Origin: Pollenia angustigena
Taxonomy: Eukaryota > Arthropoda > Insecta > Diptera > Polleniidae
NCBI GenBank assembly: GCA_930367215.1
Contig: OV884056.1
Coordinates: 316,230,709 to 316,294,708, forward strand
DNA length: 64,000 bases
Direction: 5' to 3'
Positions 11,312 through 23,553 of the stretch are shown one piece after another. Each line of letters opens with the position of its first letter. The first letter of the stretch is position 1. The translations under genes and the position numbers were made by a program. The notes below the pieces were generated by a model that did not search any database, was not told where the DNA came from, and saw only the letters and a program-made list of their open reading frames with translations.

Positions 11312-12203
11312 CACTTTTTTTTTTTATTAAAAAAATAATACAAATTTTTTTTAACTTTACCATGAATTCAAAGTCAACTCGTTGTATCTTAAATCTTGTT
11401 AATATCAGTTTTGTTAATTTTAATTTTAATTCAACCTCGATTTGACTATTGGTATTACTGACATTTCTTTTTGAGTATCGACATTGTATCGGAAAAAAGG
11501 CGTATCGTTACGTCCTTAATTAAAACCTCAGAAAAATTAATTAAAAATTTGGGCAATCGAGGTTTTTTGTTTATATACCAGCCATTTATGAACCGATATG
11601 GTAATCTGTGCCCATATTCTGTAACTCTCGCGTCTAGAAACTTCTTGATTGAAATGTGTGAAATAAAACAAAAATGCCATATATTAAAACAAACAGCTGT
11701 TTTTCTCACTAAACTGTGTCTGTAACTTTTTTGGGCGAGTAATAGCGGTCACGTAAGGAAATTACTCGTCAATTTACAGAAAAAGGGTGTCTGTAACATT
11801 TTTGTGAGAAAAGTTCCCGCTTTGAACTTTGATAAACAATTTTAACACTAAAAACGACTAAAAATGTAAAATGCATAGAATAATAATAATATTTTAATCT
11901 TGACACATTTTTTCATTGTTCAATTATTATGCTTTTAACATTTTTATAAAATAAACGAATTTTTTCAAAGCTCATTTGCAAACAACAAACATAAAAGTCG
12001 CACTTTACATTATTTCCTATAGCCGACGGTTGTATTTTCGACGACGTCGTTGAAAATGTTTCAATTTTAGTAAATTTTGATCGCAGTTAGCGATATGTGT
12101 GACTGGCGCTCTCAACGTCTGCAATTTCACATCGGCTTCGAGTGTAATATCATGACATTTTTAAGGTAACGACGTAATCTCTTTTTATAGTTTTCGACAT
12201 GAG
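11312..12203. other. Non-coding stretch
   Basis: Overlapping frames of 84 codons occur on opposite strands at 11455-11725, but their composition and mutual overlap do not support genes. The phrase GTGTCTGTAAC repeats near 11716 and 11789. Nothing else is recognised. Confidence 0.45.
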
Positions 12204-12206
12204 TTA

Positions 12207-13242
12207 TAGCCTTTTTACACTGATCAACATCTAACATCTACCACCAATTTCCCACCATTTGCGAAGATGTTAACATCTTTCCATAAGAAATACATAGGGC
12301 TAAAAACCAACATCTTTCAACATCTTTAAAAAATGTTCCTATCTCATTTTATTCCATTTTACATCTGTCGATTATTTTAGTGTCATCACGAGAAAAGTGG
12401 CAGTAATGTCTATTATTATTGTGGCATCACTGACAAAAAGAAGTTTCTTTTGAAAGCAGCGTTACCATTTGTCAAGTTTTATCTTTTATTGCAATGTTTT
12501 TTTGTTAAGTTTTTCTTATATTTTTAAACAAATTGAACTTTAAATACATTTTTGAGTTTTCTTTTTTAATTTTGGCACTTTTGTGAGAAAAAAACATTTT
12601 TAATTCAAAAATTTTTTTTTCAAAAATGGTGACATTTTTGTTTGATAGCCTTTTCACACTTGCCAACATTAAACATTTAACATCAATTTGCGAAGATGTT
12701 GGAATTTTCCCATAAGAAATACAAAGGGCTAAAAATCAGAATTTTTTCAACATCTTTAAAGAATGTTACTATCTCCTTTTGTTCCCTTTTACATTTTTCG
12801 ATTCTTTTAGTGTCATCACTAGAAAAGTGGCAATAAATTCTGTTATTATTGTGGCATCACTGACAAAATGGAAGTTGCTTTGAAAGAAGCGCTACCATTT
12901 CTCAAGTTTTCCTCTTGTGCAAGCCTTATTTAGCTTAATATTGCTAAAATTATTAAACGAAATGAATTAAAAATGCATTTTGGTGTTATCTTTTAAAATG
13001 TTGGCACTTTTTTAGAAAAAATGTATTTAAAAAAAATAAAAGTTTTTTTTTCAGAAATGGTGACTTTTATTATTGATAGTAGATGTTAGATGTTTCAAGT
13101 GTGAACGCGTATTTCACATTTTCAACATCTTCCATGCATTCCTCCGAAATGTATGCTAGTGTACAAAGGGTATAAACAAGTGTTTCACATTTTCCACATC
13201 TTTGATGGTAGATGTTAGATGTTGATCAGTGTAAAAAGCCTA
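12207..13242. mobile_element. Harbinger-type element with an internal related copy
   Basis: The ends pair over about 40 bp around TTTTTACACTGATCAACATC, and TTA flanks both sides (12204-12206, 13243-13245). Inside, 12647-13110 repeats the plan: a second left-like terminus (TAGCCTTTTCACACTTGCCA) and a second right-like terminus (GATGTTAGATGTTTCAAGTG) enclose sequence closely similar to 12240-12560. The structure is either one element nested in a relative or a tandem duplication. No coding frame is kept. Confidence 0.75.
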
Positions 13243-13245
13243 TTA

Positions 13246-15654
13246 CGGACACAGCTTTTTCTTATTTCTCGAGAAACGGTGGAACATTTTGTTTCACATC
13301 TTTTCAATGCGAGCGAGAAGTTCTTACTAAAGTTAAAATTATATCGGCGGTAATTACAAAATTGATCTCAACATAACACGGACATCTTCTACTCGGACAT
13401 CTTCTACTTATGTGATATAAAATATAATTACAAACTAATCAGAAACTCGTCTATCGTACCCTTTTTAAATGTGGTTAAGATGATTTTTCAAAATTCTGAA
13501 TAAGACCTCATACGGGTTAAAAAATTTAATTGTAAATGTTATTGTTTATTATTAAAATAAATATTACAACATTTGTTTTGTTAAATAATAATAAAAAAGC
13601 CCCTTCAGTAGCATGATTTTCTATTTTTTTTCTAAAACAACAGTCTTCAAAATGTTTTCAATAAATATAAAATTTCAACAAAAAAAAAAAAAAAACTGTG
13701 ATAAAAACGCCATTTAGTGTCAAGTCATTTAAAAATTTTCAAATGTTGTTTTATTTAAATGTGTGATTTGCGTAATTCGAACAATTATTATTTTGTTAAG
13801 TACATTACAACAAAGAAATTTACAAAAAAAAATCAAAAATCTATAGCCAAACACAATATCCGCAATAGCTGTAAGACGCCATCTTTGAGGTAAAGAAAAT
13901 TTTTGCTTTGTCACTTAATTCAATGATTTTTCATTGACTATTGATTTACTAAACAAAAAATGTATGTTAAACAAAGTAAACAAAAAAGTTATAAAATTAT
14001 TATAAACTTAAGTTTCTTAGAAAATTTAACTAACATTCACTTTTAAAGTGCAAAAGGGCGTAATTACATAATTTTAGGAGTTTTCAATAAAAAATTTATA
14101 AAATAAACTTGAAGTTCTAATTACAGACATGCTAAGTTGTGTTACAAAGCTGAGGTTTCGTCTTAAACTTTGTTTAACTTCGTTAATAAAAGCTATTAGT
14201 CGATACTTGCTAGTGTTTGTGTTTTTTATTTTTTCAAAATTATTAATTTCATACTACAAAATTTAAATCAATACTCACAAAAAAATGTTTATGTCTATAT
14301 TCAAATTTTTTAAATTCATTAACTGTAGACGTTTATTACATCTAATTAACAACTTTTTGTTTATAAAATGTTTGAAAGGCTAACGACACTTCAGATTTAT
14401 GTTAGTGGAGTAGATCAGTTAAATAATACCAAATTAAATAAAATATTAATTTATTTATTTATACTGCTATTGAATTTATGCTCATTCGTGTTTGTATGTT
14501 TATAACGGACCTTACCTTACACCCTTGAAAGTATCCATAACTTAAAGTTTGTTTTTTCCTAATACATATTTCTGTTTGAAACACATCTTAAATTTGTCTT
14601 CTGAAGTTTTTGATTTAGGTTTTTTTTTTCTTAAAGTCATATTAGAACGTGATAAAACGTGTATGGAATTTTAAACTCATTAAAAAAATATAAAATTAAA
14701 TGTTGTTTTGTTTGATTTATCTAACTCGTTGCGTGTAAGAAATGAAGTTGGATTACATATTTTTGTTTTGTCTCAACCAGGAAAGAACCTAATGAAATTA
14801 TAATTGTAAAATATAGAATTAAATTTAAATAATTTAAACATGAAAATTCATATTTAATTTTATTTTCTATTTCATTTTAGTTTAAGATTTAATGCCAACT
14901 CGAACCCTAAGTACTGATTCACACGCATCAGTTTTGTCTCGTCAAGTCTTGAGTGGTTAGGAGAGAGGGGTAAATAGAATAAAAAGGGAAAGTTTTTTGC
15001 TTTCGTATTCGTAATGTTTAACATGAGTTAAAGTTTAAAAAATAAAAATTTACAAAACAAACGGCTTGTGTGTGAACTTTTCAGGTGGCGTTGAGGGTAC
15101 TGCTAAGCTACAGTATTTAACGCTTATTTGCGCTCTGATTATAAGCATTTTACGCTTTTATGCATCTAAACTTGTGCAATTACAGTTTGCTATTTAAAAT
15201 AGCCGAAATTGTTTCGTATATAAGCATTTGCTTATATGCATAGCCCGCTTTGATGCATTACAGTTTTGCGAAGCACTAAAGGTACATTTAAAAAAATATG
15301 CGCATAAGTATGAGCTACGCAATAAGACATACAGAGATGCAGTTAAGTAAATGAACGAACTCTTAACAAGTTTTATATAAATTAATAAAATTGCAAGTGC
15401 CATGGCATTTGCTTACAATGAAGCAGGTTTTTAAGGGAGAATACTAAAAAATAACTGTAACAAAATCTTTTGTGTATAAATCTGTAGCTACACCAGTTTT
15501 TATATGCGTTAAATAAAGCGCTTTTTGTGTCAAAAATGTTTTGTTTTAAAGTAGGAAATCACCATATAAAATTCATGCCTTCCGTTAGCGAAATGGTAAA
15601 CGATACTCTTACATTTCTCCCTTACAAAAATGCTTCGTTTGAAGCTCAATTTTC
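13246..15654. other. Non-coding stretch
   Basis: No gene is supported. A tandem doublet CGGACATCTTCTACT occurs at about 13379-13408, and a poly(A) run lies near 13680. The rest is A/T-rich. Confidence 0.45.
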
Positions 15655-16170
15655 TATAGGGATAGAAACACAACTGGGACTAACGACGAATTCTTCGCAA
15701 CGAATATTGGTCACCAGAAAAAGAACACATTGATGTATATGAAAGTACACACAATCATTGCGTAGACGGAAATTCGTTGTGCGTTACGAACTCTGCGAAC
15801 GACGTTCAAATTGGGAAAGGGATATTTATTAAAAATCGTTTAATCTGTAAAGAATTTAAGGGACAGTTCGCTTCTATTGCGAACTTGGCTAAAATTCGGG
15901 AAAAAATTGCAAACTTTTAAACCAACCCAAAAACTAGTTTGAGATCGCAAAATTGAAATGCAGAACACCAAAAATGCTGACGTAATCCATTTCGAGTGGA
16001 TTCGGACTCTAGAGCACACCCGATTAATAATTTTTTATAAATTAAAAAAATGTTTAGGTTCACGCACTTATTTTGTCTCATTTGACGAATTTACGCAACG
16101 ATTTCTTGCAGACGAATTCGTCGTACTATGCGAAGTTTGTCGTTCGTCCCAGTTGTGTTTATACCATACC
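15655..16170. mobile_element. Foldback MITE around AAACACAACTGGGAC
   Basis: Bases about 15664-15700 (AAACACAACTGGGACTAACG) pair with 16129-16164, whose reverse complement reads AAACACAACTGGGACGAACG. The pairing continues through AACTTCGCA-like sequence. Exact ends and the target duplication are not clear. Short frames overlapping the arms look like by-products. Confidence 0.6.
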
Positions 16171-17787
16171 AAATTTGCTTAATTTTAATCCAACTTTGAA
16201 TGTATTCGTTCACTTTCAATGCAAGTAATGAATGCTAATGAAAATAAGCGAGCTTTTTTAAAAGTACAGTTAATGCATATAAGCGAGAATAAACAACTGA
16301 ATATACCCTCAATTCATCACTTGTGCTAGTGGACAAACTGAGATTTTCTGAAAGAAAACTTTCACAGTGTGAACCCTGACTTAGTAACATTTTGTTGGTG
16401 AAATAATGCTTTTAAGCTAAGAGCCCTTAATTTAACGTCATTCCTTTCTGAACAAAAATGCGCTCATGTTCAAATGCTCAACATAATTTTTACTTTAAAT
16501 TGTTTAAAAAGAATTATCCAAACAGAATTTGATTTCAATTAATGTATAAAAACCACATGCAACAATTTAAGCCACTACGAGTTTTGCTACAAAAAGTGGC
16601 AAAACAAAAACAACTTGTTGAAATATAAGTTAAGTTGCATTTTTTTCAATTTGTAGATAAATAAGACATAATGTATGTTCGTGCTGGATGAATGAGTGAG
16701 TAAGTGCCACAAAATTGTAGTTTAGTTGTGCTTTTAGCCATCAATACCAATTTTGATTTGTGTTAATTTTTTTTTGTTTTCTTGAAAATTTGATTACAAT
16801 TATTTTACAAGACACATAAAAGCCGGTTGATTGAAGTCTAAACCAATGCAGTTGTAAACATTTAGAATAAAAAAAGCTTTAAGAGTGTGGTGAGGATTCA
16901 AAATGCATGCAATGCAGCTTTTGACGTAAAAACCCCAACTTTTAAAGTGCATGAGTATTGTAAAAGAATTGATTGTGCTGGAAATAAAAATAAAAAAACA
17001 AATAAAAAAATGAACAATATCACAGATTATTATTTATAGACAACTTGCAGCAAAGTCATTCATTTTTTGTTAAACCATCTTGCAACTCATATTCACTCAT
17101 ATTCATTCTCAAAAAGGAGAATGTATGTACAAGTATGTAGCCACTCGTGCATTATATTGTGTCGAGTGCTTTAGCTATTATTTACCTTTGTTGTTTTTCC
17201 TCTTGTAAAGCTTTTGATTTGCACCAATTACTTAATTTTTTTTTTTGTTGTTGTTTGTTGTTTGTTTTCTGTTTTATATCTGTATTTTTAGGCCTTTGCA
17301 ATTAAAAGCGCGTTGTTACCAAATATTTTTGCTGTTTTTCTTTAAAATTTTGTAACAATTTTGCTCTTGTTGTTGCGCATTTTTTTGTTTTGCTATTTCA
17401 AACAACACTCGTTCATAGTGCAACCAACAAAAAGTAAACAACAATTCGAATCAAAGTCGATTTTAGTTGTAACGAGTATGTGTTAAAATCCATCTTTTTA
17501 CGGTCAAGTGATTTATGGAAACAAAAGAAAAATACTTAATATTGTAATAAATGCGGCACGAGCGCTATTTGCATTTAACATTCTAACTTGACCTAAATGC
17601 TGTTAATAGATGCAATTGGCTTGTTAACCCATTTTAACAATTTGCCTTAAAAAAATTCAGGATGATGTACGTTTATCAAAAATCAAGGTTGTGTAAAACT
17701 TCTCGAAATTTCAGATCAGTTAGGTGAAAATATTGAACGAATATTTGTACACAACTCAATATTTTCAAACCTATCAAGAATCATTCC
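16171..17787. other. Non-coding stretch
   Basis: A/T-rich DNA with T-runs near 17236-17245 and no supported gene or repeat. Two similar 15-bp phrases, CATATTCACTCATATTCATTC, sit side by side near 17088-17108. Confidence 0.45.
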
Positions 17788-17792
17788 TTTAA

Positions 17793-18424
17793 GGAGCATA
17801 TAGACGACATGTTTTTGTCATCTGACATGTCAAATTTCCCACTGCAAAACACATACATGTCGTGTGTTACCTTTTTAACTTTGCTTCTGTAAAAGTCAGA
17901 CGCAAAGTCATCTGACAAAGTTTCAATTAGAGCGTGCTCTATTTTCTTCTGACAAACCATCTGACATCAGAAATCTATGCCGGGAAGAAACTGACAGCGG
18001 CGTCAACTATTGACGGAATCATTAGCCGGCTGAAGTTAATATTTTACAATACCAAGATATGTATGCTCATCTCACCATTGAATAGAATTTATGTAAATAT
18101 ATACATAAAAACCGTTTAATTATAAAATTCTAAATTGGTATCTTTAAAATAAAAGAAAAAATGTTAAGATGGCTAAATTATTTTACGGCGCAAATAAATA
18201 TTTTCGTGGCGGCAGCAAGCTATTTTGAAACCGAGAACTACTTTGGTTTCTGCAATAACAATGCGAAAAAAAACAGAGACAATGTCAGAAGCAAATTACA
18301 TGTACGTTTGTGACCGAATATTATAAACCTTATGTAAAACAGCAATTTTGACAGACATGAACAATTACATGTGACTTGAAAATTTGACATGTTAGATGAC
18401 AAATACATGTCGTGTACGGTCGCC
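17793..18424. mobile_element. Harbinger-like MITE with CGACATGT arms, 632 bp
   Basis: Left terminus GGAGCATATAGACGACATGT and inverted right terminus GGCGACCGTACACGACATGT pair and continue through TTTGTCATCTRACATGTCAA. TTTAA is present outside both ends (17788-17792, 18425-18429), consistent with a TAA or TTAA duplication in a TTTAA target. It resembles the TAA-flanked MITE at 30198-30487, which also carries ACATGTC in its arms. Non-coding. Confidence 0.75.
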
Positions 18425-18514
18425 TTTAATAGTCCTTCAAGCATAATACATATCCATTTTACCGTTTTACTCCTGTAAAGAGCATTCAGTTCATTTAGTT
18501 CATTCCAATATTAC

Positions 18515-18831
18515 CGATTTTCTGCCCGATATTTAACTTCATTCCATTTAAGGTGAAGTTTCGACAGTTCCATTGTAACTTGTAATTTTCAAGTGTGTGC
18601 TGGTCTTCGAATTCTACGGCTACATTGTGGGTTCCAGTCTGTAGGTTGTTTAGTGACCAGCACCATTTTCGTTTCCGGATTTAAATATTTGCTGGTTTGT
18701 TTCGGCCCATATATGGATGTTGAATATTGTTGTGAGCTAGTTGTACGTAGAATCTTAAGCAGGTGTTTGTTCACAAAGGCATGAATGTATATTTCGTAAT
18801 GCAGCGTTTCATGTTTCTCATCCATACTAAA
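18515..18831 (-). pseudogene. Coding-like exon with one frameshift, product unrecognised
   Basis: On the minus strand a protein-like frame begins after a CAG acceptor-like site (18832-18834) and reads from MDEKHETLHYEIYIHAF (ATG at 18825-18823) into a Y/S/T-rich stretch. At the run ACTAAACAA (around 18655) the protein-like signal moves to the next frame and continues as NVAVEFEDQHTLENYKLQWN and then MKLNIGQKIG. It stops at a GTAATA donor-like site (18514-18509). Amino-acid balance is far better than in neighbouring chance frames, which suggests a real exon of a host gene or a captured sequence. The one-base shift implies a decayed copy or a sequence error. I cannot name the family; no neighbouring exon was identified. 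Confidence 0.4.
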
Positions 18832-18834
18832 CTG

Positions 18835-19340
18835 TGGATTTGACGTTGGAGTTAAACAAGCTTATTTTAGTTCTTCTTGATATGCATAATGAATTCCATA
18901 CAGGGTTAAGCTGACCAAAGTTTTATTTAAGCATCCTTCAAGCATAAAAATTACGGAAATTTTTAATTTTAAAAAGGCCCCATTCAGTGCCCTCAATTAT
19001 TTAAAATAATTTATATAGTTTTTTTGCTGGGTTTTATTTGTGCTGTTAACCAAATTATTTGAAAGAAACCAACAAATTTACAAAAATATTCTTTTATTTC
19101 ATCAAAAAACAACATAAAATGCCAATTTATATGCATTTTTAAGCATTATATGTATGTCAAAAAATGCATTAACGATAAAAAAAAAAATGCACAAGAAAGT
19201 CGATGCCATTTTTCTGCAAAAGGTGTGATTCGAATAAATAACTTATTTACATAGTATTTGAACGTTCGAGGAAACACATGCATGTAACTTCCCGCCCTAT
19301 AAATAATTATTATAAATAGGAAGGTAACGATTCGCCTTTA
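18835..19340. other. Non-coding stretch
   Basis: No supported gene or repeat. It lies between the coding-like exon and the 322-bp array. Confidence 0.4.
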
Positions 19341-20792
19341 TAACACTGTGCAACCAAAAAACCAGTCTCAATACCTATAACGCGGAATGAAATTAGACTA
19401 TTGGTAGAGCAAATCTGGCAAAGGGTTTTGAAAAGTTAGCTCGGGTTTCTAAAATATCGGCCCCTAAACTTTTTTAATTTTTTAAAAAGGCATTTGCAAT
19501 AAGTCCAAAAAAAATATACTAAATGTACTTCTGAGCTAAAATACTTGTTCAGATGTCTTAGAATTGTATGGTGATTCTTTTTTAAGAATATATTAACCCT
19601 CTAACACTCATTTAAAGGGGTCAATTTTGTGCTTTTTTAACTTTCCCACAAAAGTATACTAAAACGGCACTTAAGAGCGTTAAAATGTTCTTCGAAGATT
19701 TTTTGCATTAAATTTTACTAGGGGTCTTCTAAGACTAAAACATCATGTATTGTATGTAAATCAAATTTTCGAAATTTAGAGCATTGAAATTTTAGAATTT
19801 CTTGAAAAAGCGTTTGGTAAAAGTCAAAAAAATATACTTAATGTACTTCTGAGCTAAAGGACTATTTCAAATGTCTTCAGTAGAATTGTATGGCGATTCT
19901 TTTCTAACAATATATTAACCCTCTAACACTCATTTTAAGGGGTAAATTTTGTCCTCTTTTTAACTTTCCCACAAAAGTATACTAAAACGGCACTTTAGAC
20001 GGTTAACATGTTATACGAATATTTTCTGCATCAAATTTAATTAGGGGTCTACTAAGACCAAAACATTATGTATTGTATGTAAAACGGATTTTCGAAATTT
20101 CGAGCATTGAAATTTTTAAATTTCTTGCAAAGGCGTTTGGTAAAAGTCAAAAAAATATACTTAACGTAATTCTGAGCTAAAGGACTATTTCAAATGTCTT
20201 CAGTAGAATTGTATGGCGATTCTTTTCTAAGAATATATTAACCCTCTAACACTCATTTTAAGGGGTCATTTTTTAACTTCCACACAAAAATATACTAAAA
20301 CGGCACTTAAGAGGGTTAAAAGGTTCGAAAAATATTTTCTGCATCAAATTTCACTAGGAGTCTCCTAAGCCCAAAATTCGGATTTACGAAATTCCGGGTC
20401 TTGAAATTTTTCAATTTTTCGAAAACACGTTTTACATACAATACACGATTTTTTGGTCTTAGAAGACCCCTAGTGAAATTTGATGCAAAAAATATTCGTC
20501 GAATATTTTAACCTTCTAAAGTATCGTTTTAGTATACATTTGTGTGGAATTTTAAAAAAAGGGGAAAAAATACCCCTTAAAATAAGTGTTAGCGGGTTAA
20601 TATATTCTCAGAAAAGAATCGCCATACAATGCTATTGAAGACATCTGAAATTATTTTTTAGCTCAAAAGTACATTTCGTATATTTTTTTGACTTGTACCA
20701 AAAGTCTTTTCAAGAAATTCAAAAATTGCAATGCCCGAAATTTCGAAAATCCGTTTTACTAACAATGCACGATGTTTTGTTGCACTGTTGTA
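19341..20792. repeat. Array of ~322-bp units, three direct and one inverted
   Basis: The phrase TTAACCCTCTAACACTCATT recurs near 19593, 19914 and 20238, giving a period of about 322 bp, and the surrounding units are alike throughout (for example ACTAAAACGGCACTT and TCTTCTAAGACTAAAACAT). From about 20420 to 20775 the same unit runs in the opposite direction. The outer ends are inverted relatives, TAACACTGTGCAACCAAAAA at the left and TTACAACAGTGCAACAAAAC (reverse complement) at the right. I infer a foldback-type mobile element with amplified subterminal units. No coding frame. Confidence 0.75.
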
Positions 20793-22230
20793 ATATTCAG
20801 TCCACTTTGCTAAGTTATTAAAATGGAAATTTAAGTTTAATTTAGATTTACCACATCGGTGGATTACGTTTCATTTAAGTGTTTAGTGAAGAAGAGGATT
20901 TTGTATTTAAAATGATTTTAAACAATCGTTTAAATATTTACTTTTAATAACTACCAAGTTATGCAGGGCGGAAGAACTATATTGCGTTTATCTCAATAAA
21001 TTAATTTAAGAATATAATTCAAGAGAAGAGTTCGGTTTATTATTAATCAACGTTTAATTATAATAATTTTATTAAACGATAAAAAGCCGGTTTATTAAAT
21101 AAAACACCCCATTCCATAAATAATTTTGTTTAAAATAAAAACACACAAGAAGAACGAAGTCATTTGTAATGTTTGGTATAAATATTATCAAAAAAAAAAC
21201 TTAGCATGAACATATTTTAGAAATATATAAATATATTTTAAATAAACGAACAATAAATTTAAATAAAATGAAGGTTTGTTGCATAAGCAGCTTTTAAAGC
21301 GGTCAAAACTTGTATCACTACCAAATGCCACTTTTTTCTACTCTTAAACTTACAACAAACGACCCCCTTTTGGAAATATCAAAACAAAAAATAAATATAA
21401 AATATTGGAAAATACAAAAAAAAAACTAGTAAAAGTGGTTTCATGTGCACAAAAAACAAATCATCATCTTCCACCCAGCTCCAAACATCATTATCATTAA
21501 TATTATCATCATACAAGTTGAAAACAGCAGCAGCAAACACCACATTGTTGTTCCATAATTTAACAAAATTATTAATAAAGAAAAACAAAAAAAAATCGAA
21601 ACTAAATTAAACGAAAGTGATACCTATAAAACAAGATATAAAATCATTTCGGATCAAAAACAATAATAACAACAACAACATTTAAAGCCAAGACAGAAAT
21701 CCAGTTAACAACAGACAAACAGACAACTTTAAACACACATCCAGAGGAGGGACCGCATCGCCATCGTTTGAAAATCAATTGAATTCAACTTGACCTATAA
21801 ATGTAAATGTGTTTATGCGTGTGTGTTACTTATAATTGTTTATTTTTTTTTTTTTTTTTGGTTTTGTTTTGACTTAAATGTTGTTATTGCTTTTTCGCTT
21901 TTAATTGTGTTTCGGGTGTTGCTTTTTTCGACTCCTAGTTTTGATACTCGTGTCTTAAATCTTAATGATTACAGCATCCAAGAGGAGTTTCAATGAAAAC
22001 GTCTGAGTGTGCGAGAGGGTTTGAGAGTGTTTTGGCTTTTGTTTTGTTGTTGTTTACATGCACAAAATTTATTCACAAAGATGTAATAAATGAAAAATTA
22101 CTAAATCATCAACAAATCATGATTTACCATAGAAAATTAAAAAAACTCGTTCGTTTCTTTGAATTTTAATGGTTTTTTTCTTTACCATTTTTGTTTTCTT
22201 TCCCCCCTCTCAACATGTCATTATTAGTTT
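20793..22230. other. Non-coding stretch, CAA-rich segment
   Basis: No gene is supported. Bases about 21640-21800 are rich in CAA/ACA with little T, unlike their surroundings and like many fly untranslated leader sequences, and include AGAGGAGGGACCGCATCGCC. A T-run is at 21844-21859. The leader idea is only a compositional impression. Confidence 0.35.
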
Positions 22231-22996
22231 TTTTATACCCACTACCACTAGTGTTGGGTGAGGGTATACTAAGTTTGTCATTACCTGTGAAACTTTTGAA
22301 ATATTCATATAAGACCCAATATTCTGGCTCCTTGAGTAGTTCTGAGTCGATTAAGCCTTGTCCGTCTGTCTGTCTGTTTGTAGGTCTGCTGAAAACACGC
22401 TCACTTTCGAAAGACCCACCAGCTTGGAATCCAGTTCCAGAAAAAAGTTATGAGCCCAGATGTGCGCAAAAAATAGTTGATATTTTTGTTACAAAAACCA
22501 AAATATAGTGGCAAAAGAATGCACCAATTCCCAGTAAATTTTGCACCATTTCGTTTTATTGGACTCAAAATCATACTACAAAATTTCGTGAAAATCGATC
22601 TATAATTTATCATAGGCCATATAGAAAGCCTACTCTCGAACAACACTTTAGTATGCTTAACAAGTATGTCTATTGTAGTAAAATTTGGTTTGTCAAAGCT
22701 TCGTAAGATTATTAATCACTTTTTTGTGATGAACGATCCATAATTTGAAAATCACTGTTATATAGTATTTCTGAAACAAATCATGATATTTTATTTTTAT
22801 AAGGTTAAATTGAGTTTTATATGACTTTTTGGAATGACCTTTAATACGTCTAAAACCCCAAATAATTATATTACCGTGAGGTCAGTTTTTGGTTCATAAC
22901 TTATTGATTCCATATAAAGCCCACTCCTGAAATATTCAATGTGTCGGTGGAGGGTATCAAAGTTTCTGCACTGCCGAATATAGGACTCTTACTTGT
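22231..22996 (+). mobile_element. DINE-1/INE-1-like Helitron, near full length
   Basis: The architecture follows Drosophila DINE-1: a start TTTTATACCC, a short stem-loop followed by GAGGGTATAC, AAGTTTGTCATT, a GTCGATTAAGCC block, a (GTCTGTCT) microsatellite core near 22361-22379, and at the 3' end GGTGGAGGGTATCAAAG then a CTGCCGAATATAG hairpin before CTTACTTGTTTTT. DINE-type Helitrons are non-autonomous rolling-circle elements. The 105-codon frame inside it is not a gene. Two other copies lie in reverse orientation at 27013-27729 and 56190-57978. Confidence 0.75.
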
Positions 22997-22999
22997 TTT

Positions 23000-23491
23000 T
23001 TAATACTTTAGTTTTTCAACACATGCCACTAGCGATAGGTACAGTGAAGCAAAGTTAATGTCCAACTTTAAGGAGGTTTTTTCAAGGCGAACAAAAAATT
23101 AAAAATTTTTTTTGCGCGAAATTTCGGGAATTTGATACAAGAACAATATTTTAAACTATATTAGAGTATTGATTGAACAAAGTGCTTATAAGTGAAATCC
23201 AGTGTTGCCGGAATCCAAATTCAGTTTTACACAGACATAATATGTATAATATATAATTTGATTAAGAGTATCTTTTAAAAGCTGTTTCAACATTATTTTA
23301 ATAACTATTCCATTAATAATTAATTTAGAAAAAACCATATTTTTTCAATGAGTTTTTTTAAATAGAATCGAATCAAAATACATATATAATTTTAAATTAA
23401 GAACCCTTAAGATTTTATATAACGTATGAGCTTCATAGCTCGCAAACTAAAATCTTCTTGCCCAAAATTTATAAATCACTAATATTAGAAT
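23000..23491. other. Non-coding stretch
   Basis: A/T-rich sequence with no supported feature, between the DINE-like element and a nest of DNA transposons. Confidence 0.4.
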
Positions 23492-23553
23492 TAGGGATGC
23501 CAAACGGGAAATTTATTTTTATTAATCCCGGGATTTTTAACATATCAACTTTT

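Noticed and set aside
11455..11725. Two 84-codon frames on opposite strands over the same bases
   Set aside because: They mirror each other and have no motif, promoter or protein-like balance; chance frames in a stretch short of stops.
19341..20792. Transib because of the CACTGTG near the left end
   Set aside because: The right end does not give a matching CACWGTG heptamer in the right orientation and no 5-bp duplication is present.
22191..22508. 105-codon plus-strand frame
   Set aside because: It lies across the DINE-1-like element and encodes its microsatellite core; not a gene.
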